Shown in pieces: positions 25,306 to 33,760 of a stretch of DNA of 64,000 bases (positions within the stretch are counted from its first letter, which is position 1; each line of letters starts with the position of its first letter). The translations under genes and the position numbers were made by a program. The DNA lies in the NCBI GenBank assembly GCA_023150895.1, contig JAKLJY010000021.1, forward strand, positions 1-64,000, given 5' to 3'. The notes under the pieces are model-generated. The model was not told the DNA's origin, made no database searches, and saw nothing but the letters and a program-made list of their open reading frames with translations. The stretch is from Myxococcota bacterium. GTDB lineage: Bacteria; Myxococcota_A; Bradymonadia; UBA7976; UBA1532.

Positions 25306-26286
25306 TCAGCCGGCGGGATCGAGCAGCACCTTGACGGCGCCGGGTCGCGCGGCATGCGCGAGGGCCGCGCGGCCGTCCGACAGGCCGTAGCGCGCCGTCA
25401 CGAGGCCGGCCACGTCGACGGCGCCCGACGCGAGGAGGCGAAGCGCGGGCTCGAAGGGACCGCAGCGCGAGCCGACGACGGTGACCTCGTCGATGACCCA
25501 GCCGTTGAGATCCGGGAGATCGGTCGAGGCCCCCGGCGGGCGGTGAACGGTCGATTTCAGCGCGATCGTCCCCCGGGGGCGGACCAGCGCGGCGGCCTGC
25601 GAGAGGCCCGCGGCCGAACCGGTGCACTCCACCACGACGTCGGCGCCCGCGGCTTCCGCGGCGGACTCGGGCGAGAGCGCCGTCACGCCGCGCGGCAACA
25701 GGGCGCGCTTCTCCGGGCTGCGGGTGATCGCGATGACCTCGGCACCCGTGAGCGCGAGCACCCGCGCACAGAGCTGTCCGAGGCGTCCGGCCCCGAGCAC
25801 GACCACGCGTGCGGACGGCCGGACGTGGATCTGCTCGGCGAGCTGGCAGGCGGCCGCCAGCGGTTCCACGAAGACGGCGGCCTCGTCCGGCACCCCGTCG
25901 GGGACCGGGTGCAGGTTCGCGACCGGCAGCGAGACGAACTCGGCGAAGGCGCCATCACGGCCCGCGATGCCGAGCACGGTCCGGTGCGGGCAATGCGTCG
26001 GTCGACCGGCCCGGCAGGTCGGGCAGGTCCCGCATGGGCAATTGATGTCGGCCACGACGCGGCGTCCCGCCCACGACGTCGGCCCGCTCGTGCCCGGCGC
26101 GTCGACGACCTCGCCGACGAACTCGTGCCCGAGGGTGCCCTCGAAGCCCATGTACCCCCGCAAGAGCTCGAGATCCGTGGCGCAGATTCCGGCGAGCCGG
26201 ACCCGGAGCCAGGCTTCGCCCGGGCGGGGGCCGGCCGGCGCGGTCGAGATTACCGGGCCGCCGCTTTCGAGGCGCAGCGCCCGCAT
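25306..26286 (-). CDS. Zinc-dependent medium-chain dehydrogenase
   Basis: 326 residues from the ATG at 26286. The catalytic zinc site is visible as a Cys in GICATDLELL with the His-Glu pair in TLGHEFVGEV. A structural zinc lobe follows with four Cys (CPCGTCPTCRAGRPTHC). The cofactor fold has VVVLGAGRLGQLCA. The family includes threonine, sorbitol and other alcohol dehydrogenases; the substrate cannot be told. The start overlaps the stop of the upstream PilZ gene (TGATG), so the two are translationally coupled. That pairing of a metabolic enzyme with a c-di-GMP-type regulator is odd. Confidence 0.88.
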   Translation of the reverse strand: MRALRLESGGPVISTAPAGPRPGEAWLRVRLAGICATDLELLRGYMGFEGTLGHEFVGEVVDAPGTSGPTSWAGRRVVADINCPCGTCPTCRAGRPTHCPHRTVLGIAGRDGAFAEFVSLPVANLHPVPDGVPDEAAVFVEPLAAACQLAEQIHVRPSARVVVLGAGRLGQLCARVLALTGAEVIAITRSPEKRALLPRGVTALSPESAAEAAGADVVVECTGSAAGLSQAAALVRPRGTIALKSTVHRPPGASTDLPDLNGWVIDEVTVVGSRCGPFEPALRLLASGAVDVAGLVTARYGLSDGRAALAHAARPGAVKVLLDPAG

Positions 26287-27068
26287 CACGGCGCGGCGCC
26301 CGCTCGTCGCTCGTCGAACTTCAGCAGCACTTTCAGCGTGTTGAACAGCGGCTTGAGCTGAACGGGCTTGCGCAGAAAGACGTCCGCGCCGGCCGCGATG
26401 GCCTCGGCCTTGTCCCCGGGGAACGGGCGCGACAAGGCGAAGATGGGCGTCTGTTGCGTCACCTGCCGGCGGATGCGGCGGATGATCTCGCTGCCGTCGA
26501 CCTCCGGGGTGCGCAGCTCGACCATGTACAGATCGAATCGGACGCCCCGCGCGAGCTCGAGCGCTTCGAGGCCATCCGCCGCCTCGAGGACGTCGAGGTA
26601 ACCGTCGACCTCGAAGACGTCGCGGGCCATGGCCGTCAGACCGTTCCGGAAGAGTTCACGGGCATAACGATTGGGGTCGACGATGAGGATGCGAAGCTGG
26701 TCGCGCGGGTCGACCGCGCGCGCCGGCTCGAAGGCGGCGTCGATGAGGGCCTCGAAGTGCGAGCGCTTGACCGGATCCGTAAGCGTGTCGAACTCGAGAC
26801 CGATGCCGAGGATGGGCGGCAGATCCGGGCCCGGCGACTGTGCGCCGCACCAGCGCACCGTGGCATCGACCGGCACGCTGACGCGGGTGCCGGCGCAGAA
26901 GAGCTCGAGAGCGACGCGCTGACCGAGCTCGAAGTGGTCCTCCGTCGCGACGAAGAGCCCGCCCCGCGAGATGTTCTCGGAATAGTCCGTCTTCAACACG
27001 CCCGCCGAGGCGTAGGCGATGCGCAAGTGGACCGGGGCTCGCGCGTGAATGCGTCGCTCGATGCTCAT
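26286..27068 (-). CDS. PilZ domain fused to a pseudo-receiver
   Basis: 260 residues from the ATG giving MSIERRIHAR, which has AGGAG nine bases upstream. The N-terminal PilZ domain (about 1-110) keeps both c-di-GMP motifs, RxxxR (RIHAR) and NxSxxG (NISRGG). The C-terminal domain (about 125-255) has a receiver fold, but the phospho-acceptor Asp is Glu (YMVELRTPEVDG), and the usual acidic pair after strand 1 is reduced to one (ILIVDPNRY). The Lys (FLRKP) and Ser (ALS) are kept. Glu at this position often mimics the phosphorylated state, so a fixed-output receiver controlled by c-di-GMP is a reasonable inference. Similar PilZ proteins form a large family in myxobacteria. Confidence 0.88.
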   Translation of the reverse strand: MSIERRIHARAPVHLRIAYASAGVLKTDYSENISRGGLFVATEDHFELGQRVALELFCAGTRVSVPVDATVRWCGAQSPGPDLPPILGIGLEFDTLTDPVKRSHFEALIDAAFEPARAVDPRDQLRILIVDPNRYARELFRNGLTAMARDVFEVDGYLDVLEAADGLEALELARGVRFDLYMVELRTPEVDGSEIIRRIRRQVTQQTPIFALSRPFPGDKAEAIAAGADVFLRKPVQLKPLFNTLKVLLKFDERRAGAAP

Positions 27069-27153
27069 CGAAAGGTCTCCTCGAACGCGTCCGGAACCGC
27101 TCAACTGCGGCCCGAACGGCCCTTTTCAGCCATCGGCCGTGCCGGCTTTTTCC

Positions 27154-27182
27154 TTGACCCGATACCTGAAACGCAATACGTA
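27154..27182 (+). promoter_or_regulatory. Candidate sigma-70 promoter of the nuo operon
   Basis: TTGACC at 27154-27159 matches five of six bases of the -35 consensus. Seventeen bases later comes TACGTA, a weak -10. The surrounding stretch (27125-27185) is unusually AT-rich for this genome and lies 50-80 bases before nuoE. Confidence 0.4.
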
Positions 27183-27234
27183 AGCGCGGCCAAATCCCGC
27201 CCCCAGGGGAACCCCGCATCCGCAGGTACAGCCC

Positions 27235-27753
27235 ATGAGCCTCGCTTTCTCCGACGCCGCCATGCGGCGCTTCGAGAAGATCGTCTCCCGTTATCCGAAC
27301 AAGCAGGCTGCCCTGCTGCCCGTCTTGCACCTCGCCCAGGAAGAGTTCGGCTACGTGCCGCCCGAGGCCATGGAGTACGTCGGCGCCCTCCTCGGCGTGC
27401 CCCCCATCAAGGTGCAGCACGTCGCGACGTTCTACACGATGTACAACCTGAAGCCCGTGGGCCGGTTCCACGTTCAGGTGTGCACGAACATCGCCTGCTA
27501 CCTCACCGGTGGACCGGAGATCTTCGCCCACCTGAAGCGCAAGCTGGGGGTCGAGAACAAGGGCACCACCGCGGACGGCGTCTTCACCCTCGAGGAGGTC
27601 GAGTGCCTCGCCGCGTGCGGCAACGCGCCGGCCATCCAGGTGAACGACAAGCACGACCACGAGTGGCCCATCGTCTACCACGAGGACCAGACCGTCGCGA
27701 AGGTCGACGCACTCATCGCCGACCTGCGCAAGAAGGCGAGCGCGTCGCCATGA
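27235..27753 (+). CDS. nuoE: NADH-quinone oxidoreductase subunit E
   Basis: 172 residues, normal for NuoE. This 24-kDa-type subunit of the peripheral arm holds the [2Fe-2S] centre N1a. Its four ligands are in CTNIAC and ECLAAC (pattern C-x4-C and C-x3-C). An N-terminal helical part resembles the family (YPNKQAALLPVLHLAQEEFG). It is the first gene of a seven-gene nuo operon and overlaps nuoF by four bases (ATGA). The usual preceding genes nuoA to nuoD are absent here; upstream lies the divergent PilZ gene. Confidence 0.96.
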   Translation: MSLAFSDAAMRRFEKIVSRYPNKQAALLPVLHLAQEEFGYVPPEAMEYVGALLGVPPIKVQHVATFYTMYNLKPVGRFHVQVCTNIACYLTGGPEIFAHLKRKLGVENKGTTADGVFTLEEVECLAACGNAPAIQVNDKHDHEWPIVYHEDQTVAKVDALIADLRKKASASP

Positions 27754-29030
27754 AGAATCTCGACGTCAAGATTCTCACGAAGCACCTCGACGACCCCGAG
27801 CTTCACACCCTGGCCGCCTACGAGCGCCACGGCGGCTACGGGGCGCTGCGCAAGGCGTTGAAGGGGGGCATGACCCCCGAGAAGATCCACGAGGAGGTCA
27901 AGGCCTCCAACCTCCGCGGTCGCGGGGGCGCGGGTTTTCCCACCGGCATCAAGTGGGGCTTCCTGCCCAAGCAGACCGAAAAGCCCGTGTACCTCGTCAT
28001 CAACGCCGACGAGGGCGAGCCGGGGACGTTCAAGGATCGCCTCATCATGGAGCGCAACCCGCACTCCCTGATCGAGGGCTGCATTCTTTCTTGCTTCGCC
28101 CTCAAAGCGAACCACTGCTTCATCTACATCCGCGGTGAGCTCTTCAAGGCCATCAAGCGCATCGAGCAGGCCATCGAAGAGGCCCGCGCGAAGGGCTACG
28201 TCGGCCCGAACGTGCTCGGCACCGGCTTCAGGTGCGAGATCGTCGCGCACCCCGGCGCCGGCGCGTACATCTGCGGCGAAGAGATGGCGCTCATCGAGTC
28301 CCTCGAGGGCAAGCCCGGCCAGCCGCGCAACAAACCGCCCTTCCCGGCGCACGTCGGCCTCTTCGGCTGCCCGACGATCGTCAACAACGTCGAGACGATC
28401 GCCTACGTGCCGTGGATCGTCGAAAACGGTGGTCAGGCCTACTCGGACCTCGGCAGCGACCGCAACGGCGGCCTCAAGATCTGGGGCGTCTCGGGCAGCG
28501 TCAAGCGACCGGGCCTCTGGGAGCTCCCGATGGGCATCCCGATGCGCTACCTCATCGAGGAGTGCGCGGGCGGCATGAAGGACGGCAAGGTCATGAAGGG
28601 TGTCATCCCGGGCGGTTCGTCCTGCCCGCCGATGCTCGCCCGCGAGATCGACGTCGCCCTCGACATCGAGAGCATCAAGAAGGCCGGCTCCATGCTCGGC
28701 ACGGGCTGCGTGACGGTCTTCGAAGAGGGCATCTGCACCGTGCGCCTCGCGCAGCGCATCGCCCACTTCTACGAGCACGAGAGCTGCGGGCAGTGCACGC
28801 CCTGCCGCGAAGGTACGGGTTGGCTCTACCGCAACGTGAAGCGCCTCGAGCACGGCGACGCCCTCGAAGGGGGCCTCGGTCTGCTCGAGAGCATCTGCAA
28901 CCGCATCCTGGGCAACACGATCTGTGCCCTCGGTGATGCGGCGGCCATGCCCATTCAGGGCTTCATCCAGCGCTTCGGAGACGAGTGGGCGGCCCACCTC
29001 GGCGCCGGCCGCTGTCCGATCCAGGGGTAG
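27750..29030 (+). CDS. nuoF: NADH-quinone oxidoreductase subunit F
   Basis: 426 residues. This is the NADH- and FMN-binding subunit of complex I, where electrons enter. Visible motifs are the NADH loop [15 protein letters not shown], the FMN-site segment [13 protein letters not shown], a middle Gly-rich segment [19 protein letters not shown] and the [4Fe-4S] N3 ligands [10 protein letters not shown] with a later Cys ([10 protein letters not shown]). The start overlaps the nuoE stop. In most bacteria nuoG, nuoH and nuoI follow; here the next gene is nuoJ, three bases away. Confidence 0.97.
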   Translation: MKNLDVKILTKHLDDPELHTLAAYERHGGYGALRKALKGGMTPEKIHEEVKASNLRGRGGAGFPTGIKWGFLPKQTEKPVYLVINADEGEPGTFKDRLIMERNPHSLIEGCILSCFALKANHCFIYIRGELFKAIKRIEQAIEEARAKGYVGPNVLGTGFRCEIVAHPGAGAYICGEEMALIESLEGKPGQPRNKPPFPAHVGLFGCPTIVNNVETIAYVPWIVENGGQAYSDLGSDRNGGLKIWGVSGSVKRPGLWELPMGIPMRYLIEECAGGMKDGKVMKGVIPGGSSCPPMLAREIDVALDIESIKKAGSMLGTGCVTVFEEGICTVRLAQRIAHFYEHESCGQCTPCREGTGWLYRNVKRLEHGDALEGGLGLLESICNRILGNTICALGDAAAMPIQGFIQRFGDEWAAHLGAGRCPIQG

Positions 29031-29033
29031 GCG

Positions 29034-29693
29034 ATGGAGACGTTCCTCTTCTGGCTCTTCGCCACCGGTGCCGTTCTCTCGGCGTTCTTCGTGGTCTTCC
29101 CGCCCTTCCCCAACGCCCGGGCGCCCATCCACAGCGCCATCTCCATGGTCGTCTGCTTCTTCTTCGTGGCGGCCCTTTACGCGATGCTCTCCGCGCACCT
29201 GCTCGCCATTCTGCAGGTGCTCGTCTACGCCGGCGCCATCATGGTCCTCTTCATCTTCGTGATCATGCTGCTCAACATCGAGCAGGACGAGAAGGAAGAG
29301 ATTCAGATCAAGTTCATGAAGGTCCTCGGCGGGGCGCTCGCGTTCAGCACGACCTTCGGCGTCGTGACCCGCCTGCGGGCGCCCGAGGCGCTCGACCCCA
29401 TCAACGCGCAGCTCGTCGAGGCCCTCGCCGATCCGAAGACCTACGGCAACATCGACACGGTCGCGAAGCTGCTCTTCAACCGCTACCTGCTGCCCTTCGA
29501 GCTCACGTCGATCCTGCTCCTCGTCGCCATGATCGGCGCGGTCATCATCGCCAAGCGCGATCCCCGCTCGACGTTCATGCCCGAGGCCCTCAAGCAGCAG
29601 CTCTACCGTCAGCGCCACGGCAAGACGGTGCACGAGGGCAGCACCAAGGCTACGCGGGTATCGCCCCCGTCCAACGCGGGAGACCACCACTGA
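29034..29693 (+). CDS. nuoJ: NADH-quinone oxidoreductase subunit J
   Basis: 219 residues with about five membrane helices. It contains the conserved helix-3 region ([20 protein letters not shown]) known for the pi-bulge in complex I. The C-terminal part after the last helix extends about 50 residues into a basic hydrophilic tail. It is part of the proton-pumping arm next to NuoK. Its stop overlaps the nuoK start (TGATG), so translation is coupled. Confidence 0.95.
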   Translation: METFLFWLFATGAVLSAFFVVFPPFPNARAPIHSAISMVVCFFFVAALYAMLSAHLLAILQVLVYAGAIMVLFIFVIMLLNIEQDEKEEIQIKFMKVLGGALAFSTTFGVVTRLRAPEALDPINAQLVEALADPKTYGNIDTVAKLLFNRYLLPFELTSILLLVAMIGAVIIAKRDPRSTFMPEALKQQLYRQRHGKTVHEGSTKATRVSPPSNAGDHH

Positions 29694-29998
29694 TGACCAT
29701 CGGACTCACCCACTATCTGGTGCTCGCCGCCGTGCTCTTCGGCATCGGCAGCATCGGCGTTCTGGTGCGACGAAACGCCATCGTGGTCTTCATGTGCATC
29801 GAGCTGATGCTCAACGCCGTGAACCTGACGTTCATCGCGTTCAGCCGATTCCGCGGCACGATGGACGGCCACGTCATCGCCTTCTTCGTCATGGCCGTGG
29901 CGGCGGCAGAAGCCGCCGTGGGTCTGGCGATCATTCTTCACCTCTTCCGCACGCGCAAGTCGCTCAATGTGGACGAGGCCAACCTGATGCGGCACTGA
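29693..29998 (+). CDS. nuoK: NADH-quinone oxidoreductase subunit K
   Basis: 101 residues, the normal length, with three membrane helices. The two conserved membrane glutamates needed for proton transfer are present, in [13 protein letters not shown] and [13 protein letters not shown]. It is an MrpC-like subunit of the pump arm, placed between nuoJ and nuoL as in almost all bacteria. The C terminus ([14 protein letters not shown]) resembles other bacterial NuoK tails. Confidence 0.97.
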   Translation: MTIGLTHYLVLAAVLFGIGSIGVLVRRNAIVVFMCIELMLNAVNLTFIAFSRFRGTMDGHVIAFFVMAVAAAEAAVGLAIILHLFRTRKSLNVDEANLMRH

Positions 29999-30007
29999 GA
30001 GGGGTCC

Positions 30008-32014
30008 GTGGAAACCAATCTCCCGATCCACCTCATCGTCTTCCTGCCCTTGCTGGGCGCGGCGATCAACGGACTCCTCGGCCGTCGTTTCTCGTGGACG
30101 ACCATCACCGCCATCGCGTGCATGGCGTCGCTCGTGCCCTTCATCCTCTCGGTGCAGGCGTTCTTCCACATGCGGGAGACCGGCGCCGAGGTCCTGCGGC
30201 AGGTGCCCCTCTTCACCTGGTTCGCGACGGGCACCTTCAGCGTCGACCTCGGGTTCACGATTGACCGCCTGACGGCGATCTTCTGCCTGAACGTCACGGG
30301 CATCGGCTTTCTGATTCACATGTATTCCTCGGCCTACATGAAGGAGGACGAGGGCTACTTCAAGTTCATGAGCTACCTGAACCTGTTCCTGTTCAGCATG
30401 CTCATGCTGATCATGGGCGAGAACCTGCTGCTCATGTTCGTCGGGTGGGAGGGCGTCGGCCTCTGTTCGTACCTGCTCATCGGTTTCTGGTACACGGACC
30501 ACGCCAACGCGGACGCCGGCAAGAAGGCTTTCATCACCAACCGCATCGGTGACTTCGGCTTCCTGCTCGGCATGTTCTTCATCCTGTACGCCCTGAACTC
30601 GCAGGGCCTGCCGATGTCGCTCAGCTTCGAGGACCTCCAGGCGAACGCCGGCCAGTTCTCCGAGCTCGCGACGATCATCGGCCTGCTCCTCTTCGTCGGC
30701 GCCGCCGGCAAGTCGGCGCAGGTGCCCCTCTACGTCTGGCTGCCGGACGCCATGGCCGGTCCCACGCCTGTCTCGGCGCTCATCCACGCCGCGACGATGG
30801 TGACGGCGGGCATCTACATGGTCGCCCGCATGAACTTCATCTACGTGCAGTCGCCGATGGCCATGACGGTCGTGACCGCCATTGGCGCCATCACCGCCCT
30901 GTTCGCCGCGACGATGGGCTTTGCCCAGAACGACATCAAGAAGGTCCTGGCCTACTCCACGGTCAGCCAGCTCGGGTACATGTTCATGGGCGTCGGCGTC
31001 GGCGCCTACGCGGCCGGCCTCTTCCACGTCATCACCCACGCCTTCTTCAAGGCCTGCCTCTTCCTCGGGTCCGGCTCGGTCATCCACGCGCTGCACCACG
31101 AGCAGGACACCCGCAAGATGGGCGGCCTGCTGAAGAAGATGCCCATCACCGGCTGGACGTTCGCCCTCTCGACGGCCGCCATCGCCGGCCTCCCGCTGCT
31201 CTCGGGCTTCTTCTCGAAGGACGAGATTCTCTGGAAGGTCTTCAGCAACCAGACGACGCTCATCCCCGGTTGGGTCTTCTGGCTCGTCGGCGTGGCCGGC
31301 GCGATGTGCACGGCCTTCTACATGGTCCGCGTCTACGCGCTGACGTTTACTGGCACCTACCGCGGCGAACCCGAAGAAAAACACGGGCACGACGCACACG
31401 GCCACGACGACCACGGCCACCACCACGGCGGCGTGAAGTACGACGACATCCACGAGTCGCCCTGGACGATGACGCTGCCCCTGGTCGTGCTGGCGTTCGG
31501 CGCGGTCTTCGGCGGTCTGCTCGGGCTGCCCCACTGGATGCCCGGGCACCCGACCAATCAATTCGACCACTGGCTCGAGCCGGTCTTCGGGGCCGCGCAC
31601 GGGCTGAAGTTCCTGGACAATACCAGCCTCGAGCTCGGCCTCATGGCCGTCAGCGTCGGCCTCGCGGCGCTCTCGGCCCTCGTCGCCTGGCACATGTACG
31701 CCGGCAAGGGCAAGCACCTGCCCGGCCAGATCGCGGAGCGCATCCGCCCGGTCTACACCCTCGTTTTCAACAAGTACTACGTCGACGAACTCTACGCCGC
31801 GGTCATCGTCCGGCCCATCAAGGCCTTTGCGCGCTTCTCCTGGCGCGTGATCGACGACGGCCTCATCGACGGCGTCCTCGTCAACGGACCGGCCAACCTC
31901 GTCCACCTCACGGGCCGACTCGTGCGCCTCTTCACCACGGGTGACGTGCAGCGCTACGCGTTCTTCGTGCTCGGCGGCGTCTGGCTGCTCGTCGTGGTCT
32001 GGCTGGCGGAGTAA
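30008..32014 (+). CDS. nuoL: NADH-quinone oxidoreductase subunit L, His-rich loop
   Basis: 668 residues from a GTG start behind GAGAGGGG; somewhat longer than the usual 610-620. This is the distal antiporter-like pump subunit, with about 16 membrane helices, the conserved MFVGWEGVGLCSYLLIGFW segment (essential Glu) and the Lys-bearing GAAGKSAQVPLYVWLPDAMA segment. Most of the extra length is in a loop at about residues 450-490 that holds nine His and several Asp (GHDAHGHDDHGHHHGG), which could bind metal ions. The C terminus forms the long lateral helix and last membrane helix. Confidence 0.96.
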   Translation: METNLPIHLIVFLPLLGAAINGLLGRRFSWTTITAIACMASLVPFILSVQAFFHMRETGAEVLRQVPLFTWFATGTFSVDLGFTIDRLTAIFCLNVTGIGFLIHMYSSAYMKEDEGYFKFMSYLNLFLFSMLMLIMGENLLLMFVGWEGVGLCSYLLIGFWYTDHANADAGKKAFITNRIGDFGFLLGMFFILYALNSQGLPMSLSFEDLQANAGQFSELATIIGLLLFVGAAGKSAQVPLYVWLPDAMAGPTPVSALIHAATMVTAGIYMVARMNFIYVQSPMAMTVVTAIGAITALFAATMGFAQNDIKKVLAYSTVSQLGYMFMGVGVGAYAAGLFHVITHAFFKACLFLGSGSVIHALHHEQDTRKMGGLLKKMPITGWTFALSTAAIAGLPLLSGFFSKDEILWKVFSNQTTLIPGWVFWLVGVAGAMCTAFYMVRVYALTFTGTYRGEPEEKHGHDAHGHDDHGHHHGGVKYDDIHESPWTMTLPLVVLAFGAVFGGLLGLPHWMPGHPTNQFDHWLEPVFGAAHGLKFLDNTSLELGLMAVSVGLAALSALVAWHMYAGKGKHLPGQIAERIRPVYTLVFNKYYVDELYAAVIVRPIKAFARFSWRVIDDGLIDGVLVNGPANLVHLTGRLVRLFTTGDVQRYAFFVLGGVWLLVVVWLAE

Positions 32015-32020
32015 GAACCC

Positions 32021-33760
32021 ATGGACGCGAACGTCGCCGCTCAGGCCACCGCCACCGCCTTCCCCTGGCTCTCGCTCATCACGTTCCTGCCCCTCCTCGG
32101 GGCGCTGGCGCTGACGAGCGTGCCCCGCGTCCACGAGACGCTCCTCAAGGGTCTCGCGCTGGGCTGGAGCATCGTGGTCTTCCTGATCTCGCTCGGCGTC
32201 TACACGAGCTTCGAGAAGGGCAACCCGGACTTCCAGCTCACCGAGACGCACGAGTGGATCACGTCCTTCGGCATCAAGTACGCCGTCGGCGTCGACGGGA
32301 TCAGCCTTTTCCTGGTCCTGCTCTCCACGTTCCTGACGCCCATCATCCTGCTCGGTTCGTGGACGGCCATCGAGAAGCGGGTCAAGGAGTTCCTGATCTG
32401 CTTCCTCGTGCTCGAGACGGCCATGATCGGTGCCTTGGTCGCCCTCGACATCTTCCTGTTCTACGTCTTCTGGGAGCTCATGCTCATCCCGATGTACCTG
32501 CTCATCGGGGTCTGGGGTGGCAGCAACCGCATCGCCGCCACCATCAAGTTCTTCCTGATGACCGCGGTCGGCTCGCTCCTGATGCTGGTCGCCATCTTCT
32601 ACCTGTACTTCAAGCGCCCCGGTGACGCCCCCCCGAGCATGCTGCTGTCGGACTACATCGGTCTGGATCTCACCAAGACCGAGCAGCTCTGGCTCTTCGC
32701 CGCCTTCGCGCTGGCCTTCGCGATCAAGGTCCCGATGGTGCCGTTCCACACCTGGTTGCCGCGCGCCCACACCGAGGCGCCGACGGCCGGCTCCGTGGTC
32801 CTGGCCGGTGTCCTCCTGAAGATGGGCACCTACGGTTTCGTCCGCTTTGCCATGCCGCTCTTCCCGGAGGCGGTCACCGAGGCCATCCCCTACATTGCCG
32901 GCCTCGCCACCTTCGGCATCGTCTACGGCGCGCTCCTGGCGCTGGCGCAGAACGACGTCAAGAAACTGGTCGCCTACTCCTCGGTCAGCCACTTGGGCTT
33001 CGTCATGCTCGGCCTCGCGTCGCTCAGCGTCGCGGGCGTGCAGGGCGGCATGCTGCAGATGCTCAACCACGGCATCAGCACCGGCGCGCTCTTCCTCCTG
33101 GTCGGCGTCATCTACGAGCGTCGCCACACGCGGCAGATGGCCGACTTCGGCGGCATCACCAAGGTCATGCCCTGGTTCGCGGTGATGTTCATGGTGGTGA
33201 CGCTCTCCTCCATCGGTCTGCCGGGCACCAACGGGTTCGTCGGCGAGTTCCTGGTCTTCGTCGGGGCCTTCACGGCGAAGGGCGACTTCGACCTGCGCTG
33301 GCACGTCGCCGTGGCCGCCACGGGGGTCATCCTGGGGGCGTTCTACATGCTGTGGATGTTCCAGCGGGTCATGTTCGGGCCCCTGACCAACGAGAAGAAC
33401 AAGACGCTCAAAGACCTGAACCTGCGTGAGTGGGTGGTGATGCTGCCCCTCATCGTGGCCATCTTCGTGATGGGTGTGAAGCCGCAGTTCATGCTCGAGC
33501 GCATGGAGCCCTCGGTGGAGAAATTCATCGCCCAGGTGAAGAGCCCGAAGGCCACGACCACCACCGCGACGACGACCGGGCGCGGCACGATCGGCTCGAC
33601 CGCGTCGACGACCGCCACGGGGTCCGGGACGCGCACGACGCTGCCGGTGCCGAACCTGAAGAACCTCGGCGCGCCCATCAAACCCGTCCAGGTGATCAAG
33701 CCCAACCTGCCCGCCGACGACCACGCCGGCCATGGCCACGGGCCGGGGGAGGCCCACTGA
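32021..33760 (+). CDS. nuoM: NADH-quinone oxidoreductase subunit M, extended C terminus
   Basis: 579 residues against about 500 in the family. The antiporter-like core has the conserved Glu in FWELMLIPMYLLIG and the Lys-bearing AIKVPMVPFHTWLPRAHTEAP. After the last membrane helix (ending near MGVKPQFMLERMEPSVEKF) there is a tail of about 70 residues: a Thr-rich stretch, a Pro/Val/Lys stretch and a His-rich end (DDHAGHGHGPGEAH). The tail is hydrophilic and likely to protrude from the membrane. Its stop overlaps the nuoN start (TGATG). Confidence 0.96.
   Translation: MDANVAAQATATAFPWLSLITFLPLLGALALTSVPRVHETLLKGLALGWSIVVFLISLGVYTSFEKGNPDFQLTETHEWITSFGIKYAVGVDGISLFLVLLSTFLTPIILLGSWTAIEKRVKEFLICFLVLETAMIGALVALDIFLFYVFWELMLIPMYLLIGVWGGSNRIAATIKFFLMTAVGSLLMLVAIFYLYFKRPGDAPPSMLLSDYIGLDLTKTEQLWLFAAFALAFAIKVPMVPFHTWLPRAHTEAPTAGSVVLAGVLLKMGTYGFVRFAMPLFPEAVTEAIPYIAGLATFGIVYGALLALAQNDVKKLVAYSSVSHLGFVMLGLASLSVAGVQGGMLQMLNHGISTGALFLLVGVIYERRHTRQMADFGGITKVMPWFAVMFMVVTLSSIGLPGTNGFVGEFLVFVGAFTAKGDFDLRWHVAVAATGVILGAFYMLWMFQRVMFGPLTNEKNKTLKDLNLREWVVMLPLIVAIFVMGVKPQFMLERMEPSVEKFIAQVKSPKATTTTATTTGRGTIGSTASTTATGSGTRTTLPVPNLKNLGAPIKPVQVIKPNLPADDHAGHGHGPGEAH

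Noticed and set aside
29609-33757. A 1382-codon minus-strand frame rich in His, Asp and Glu
   Set aside because: It is antisense to nuoK, nuoL and nuoM, whose identity is certain; its composition mirrors hydrophobic codons.
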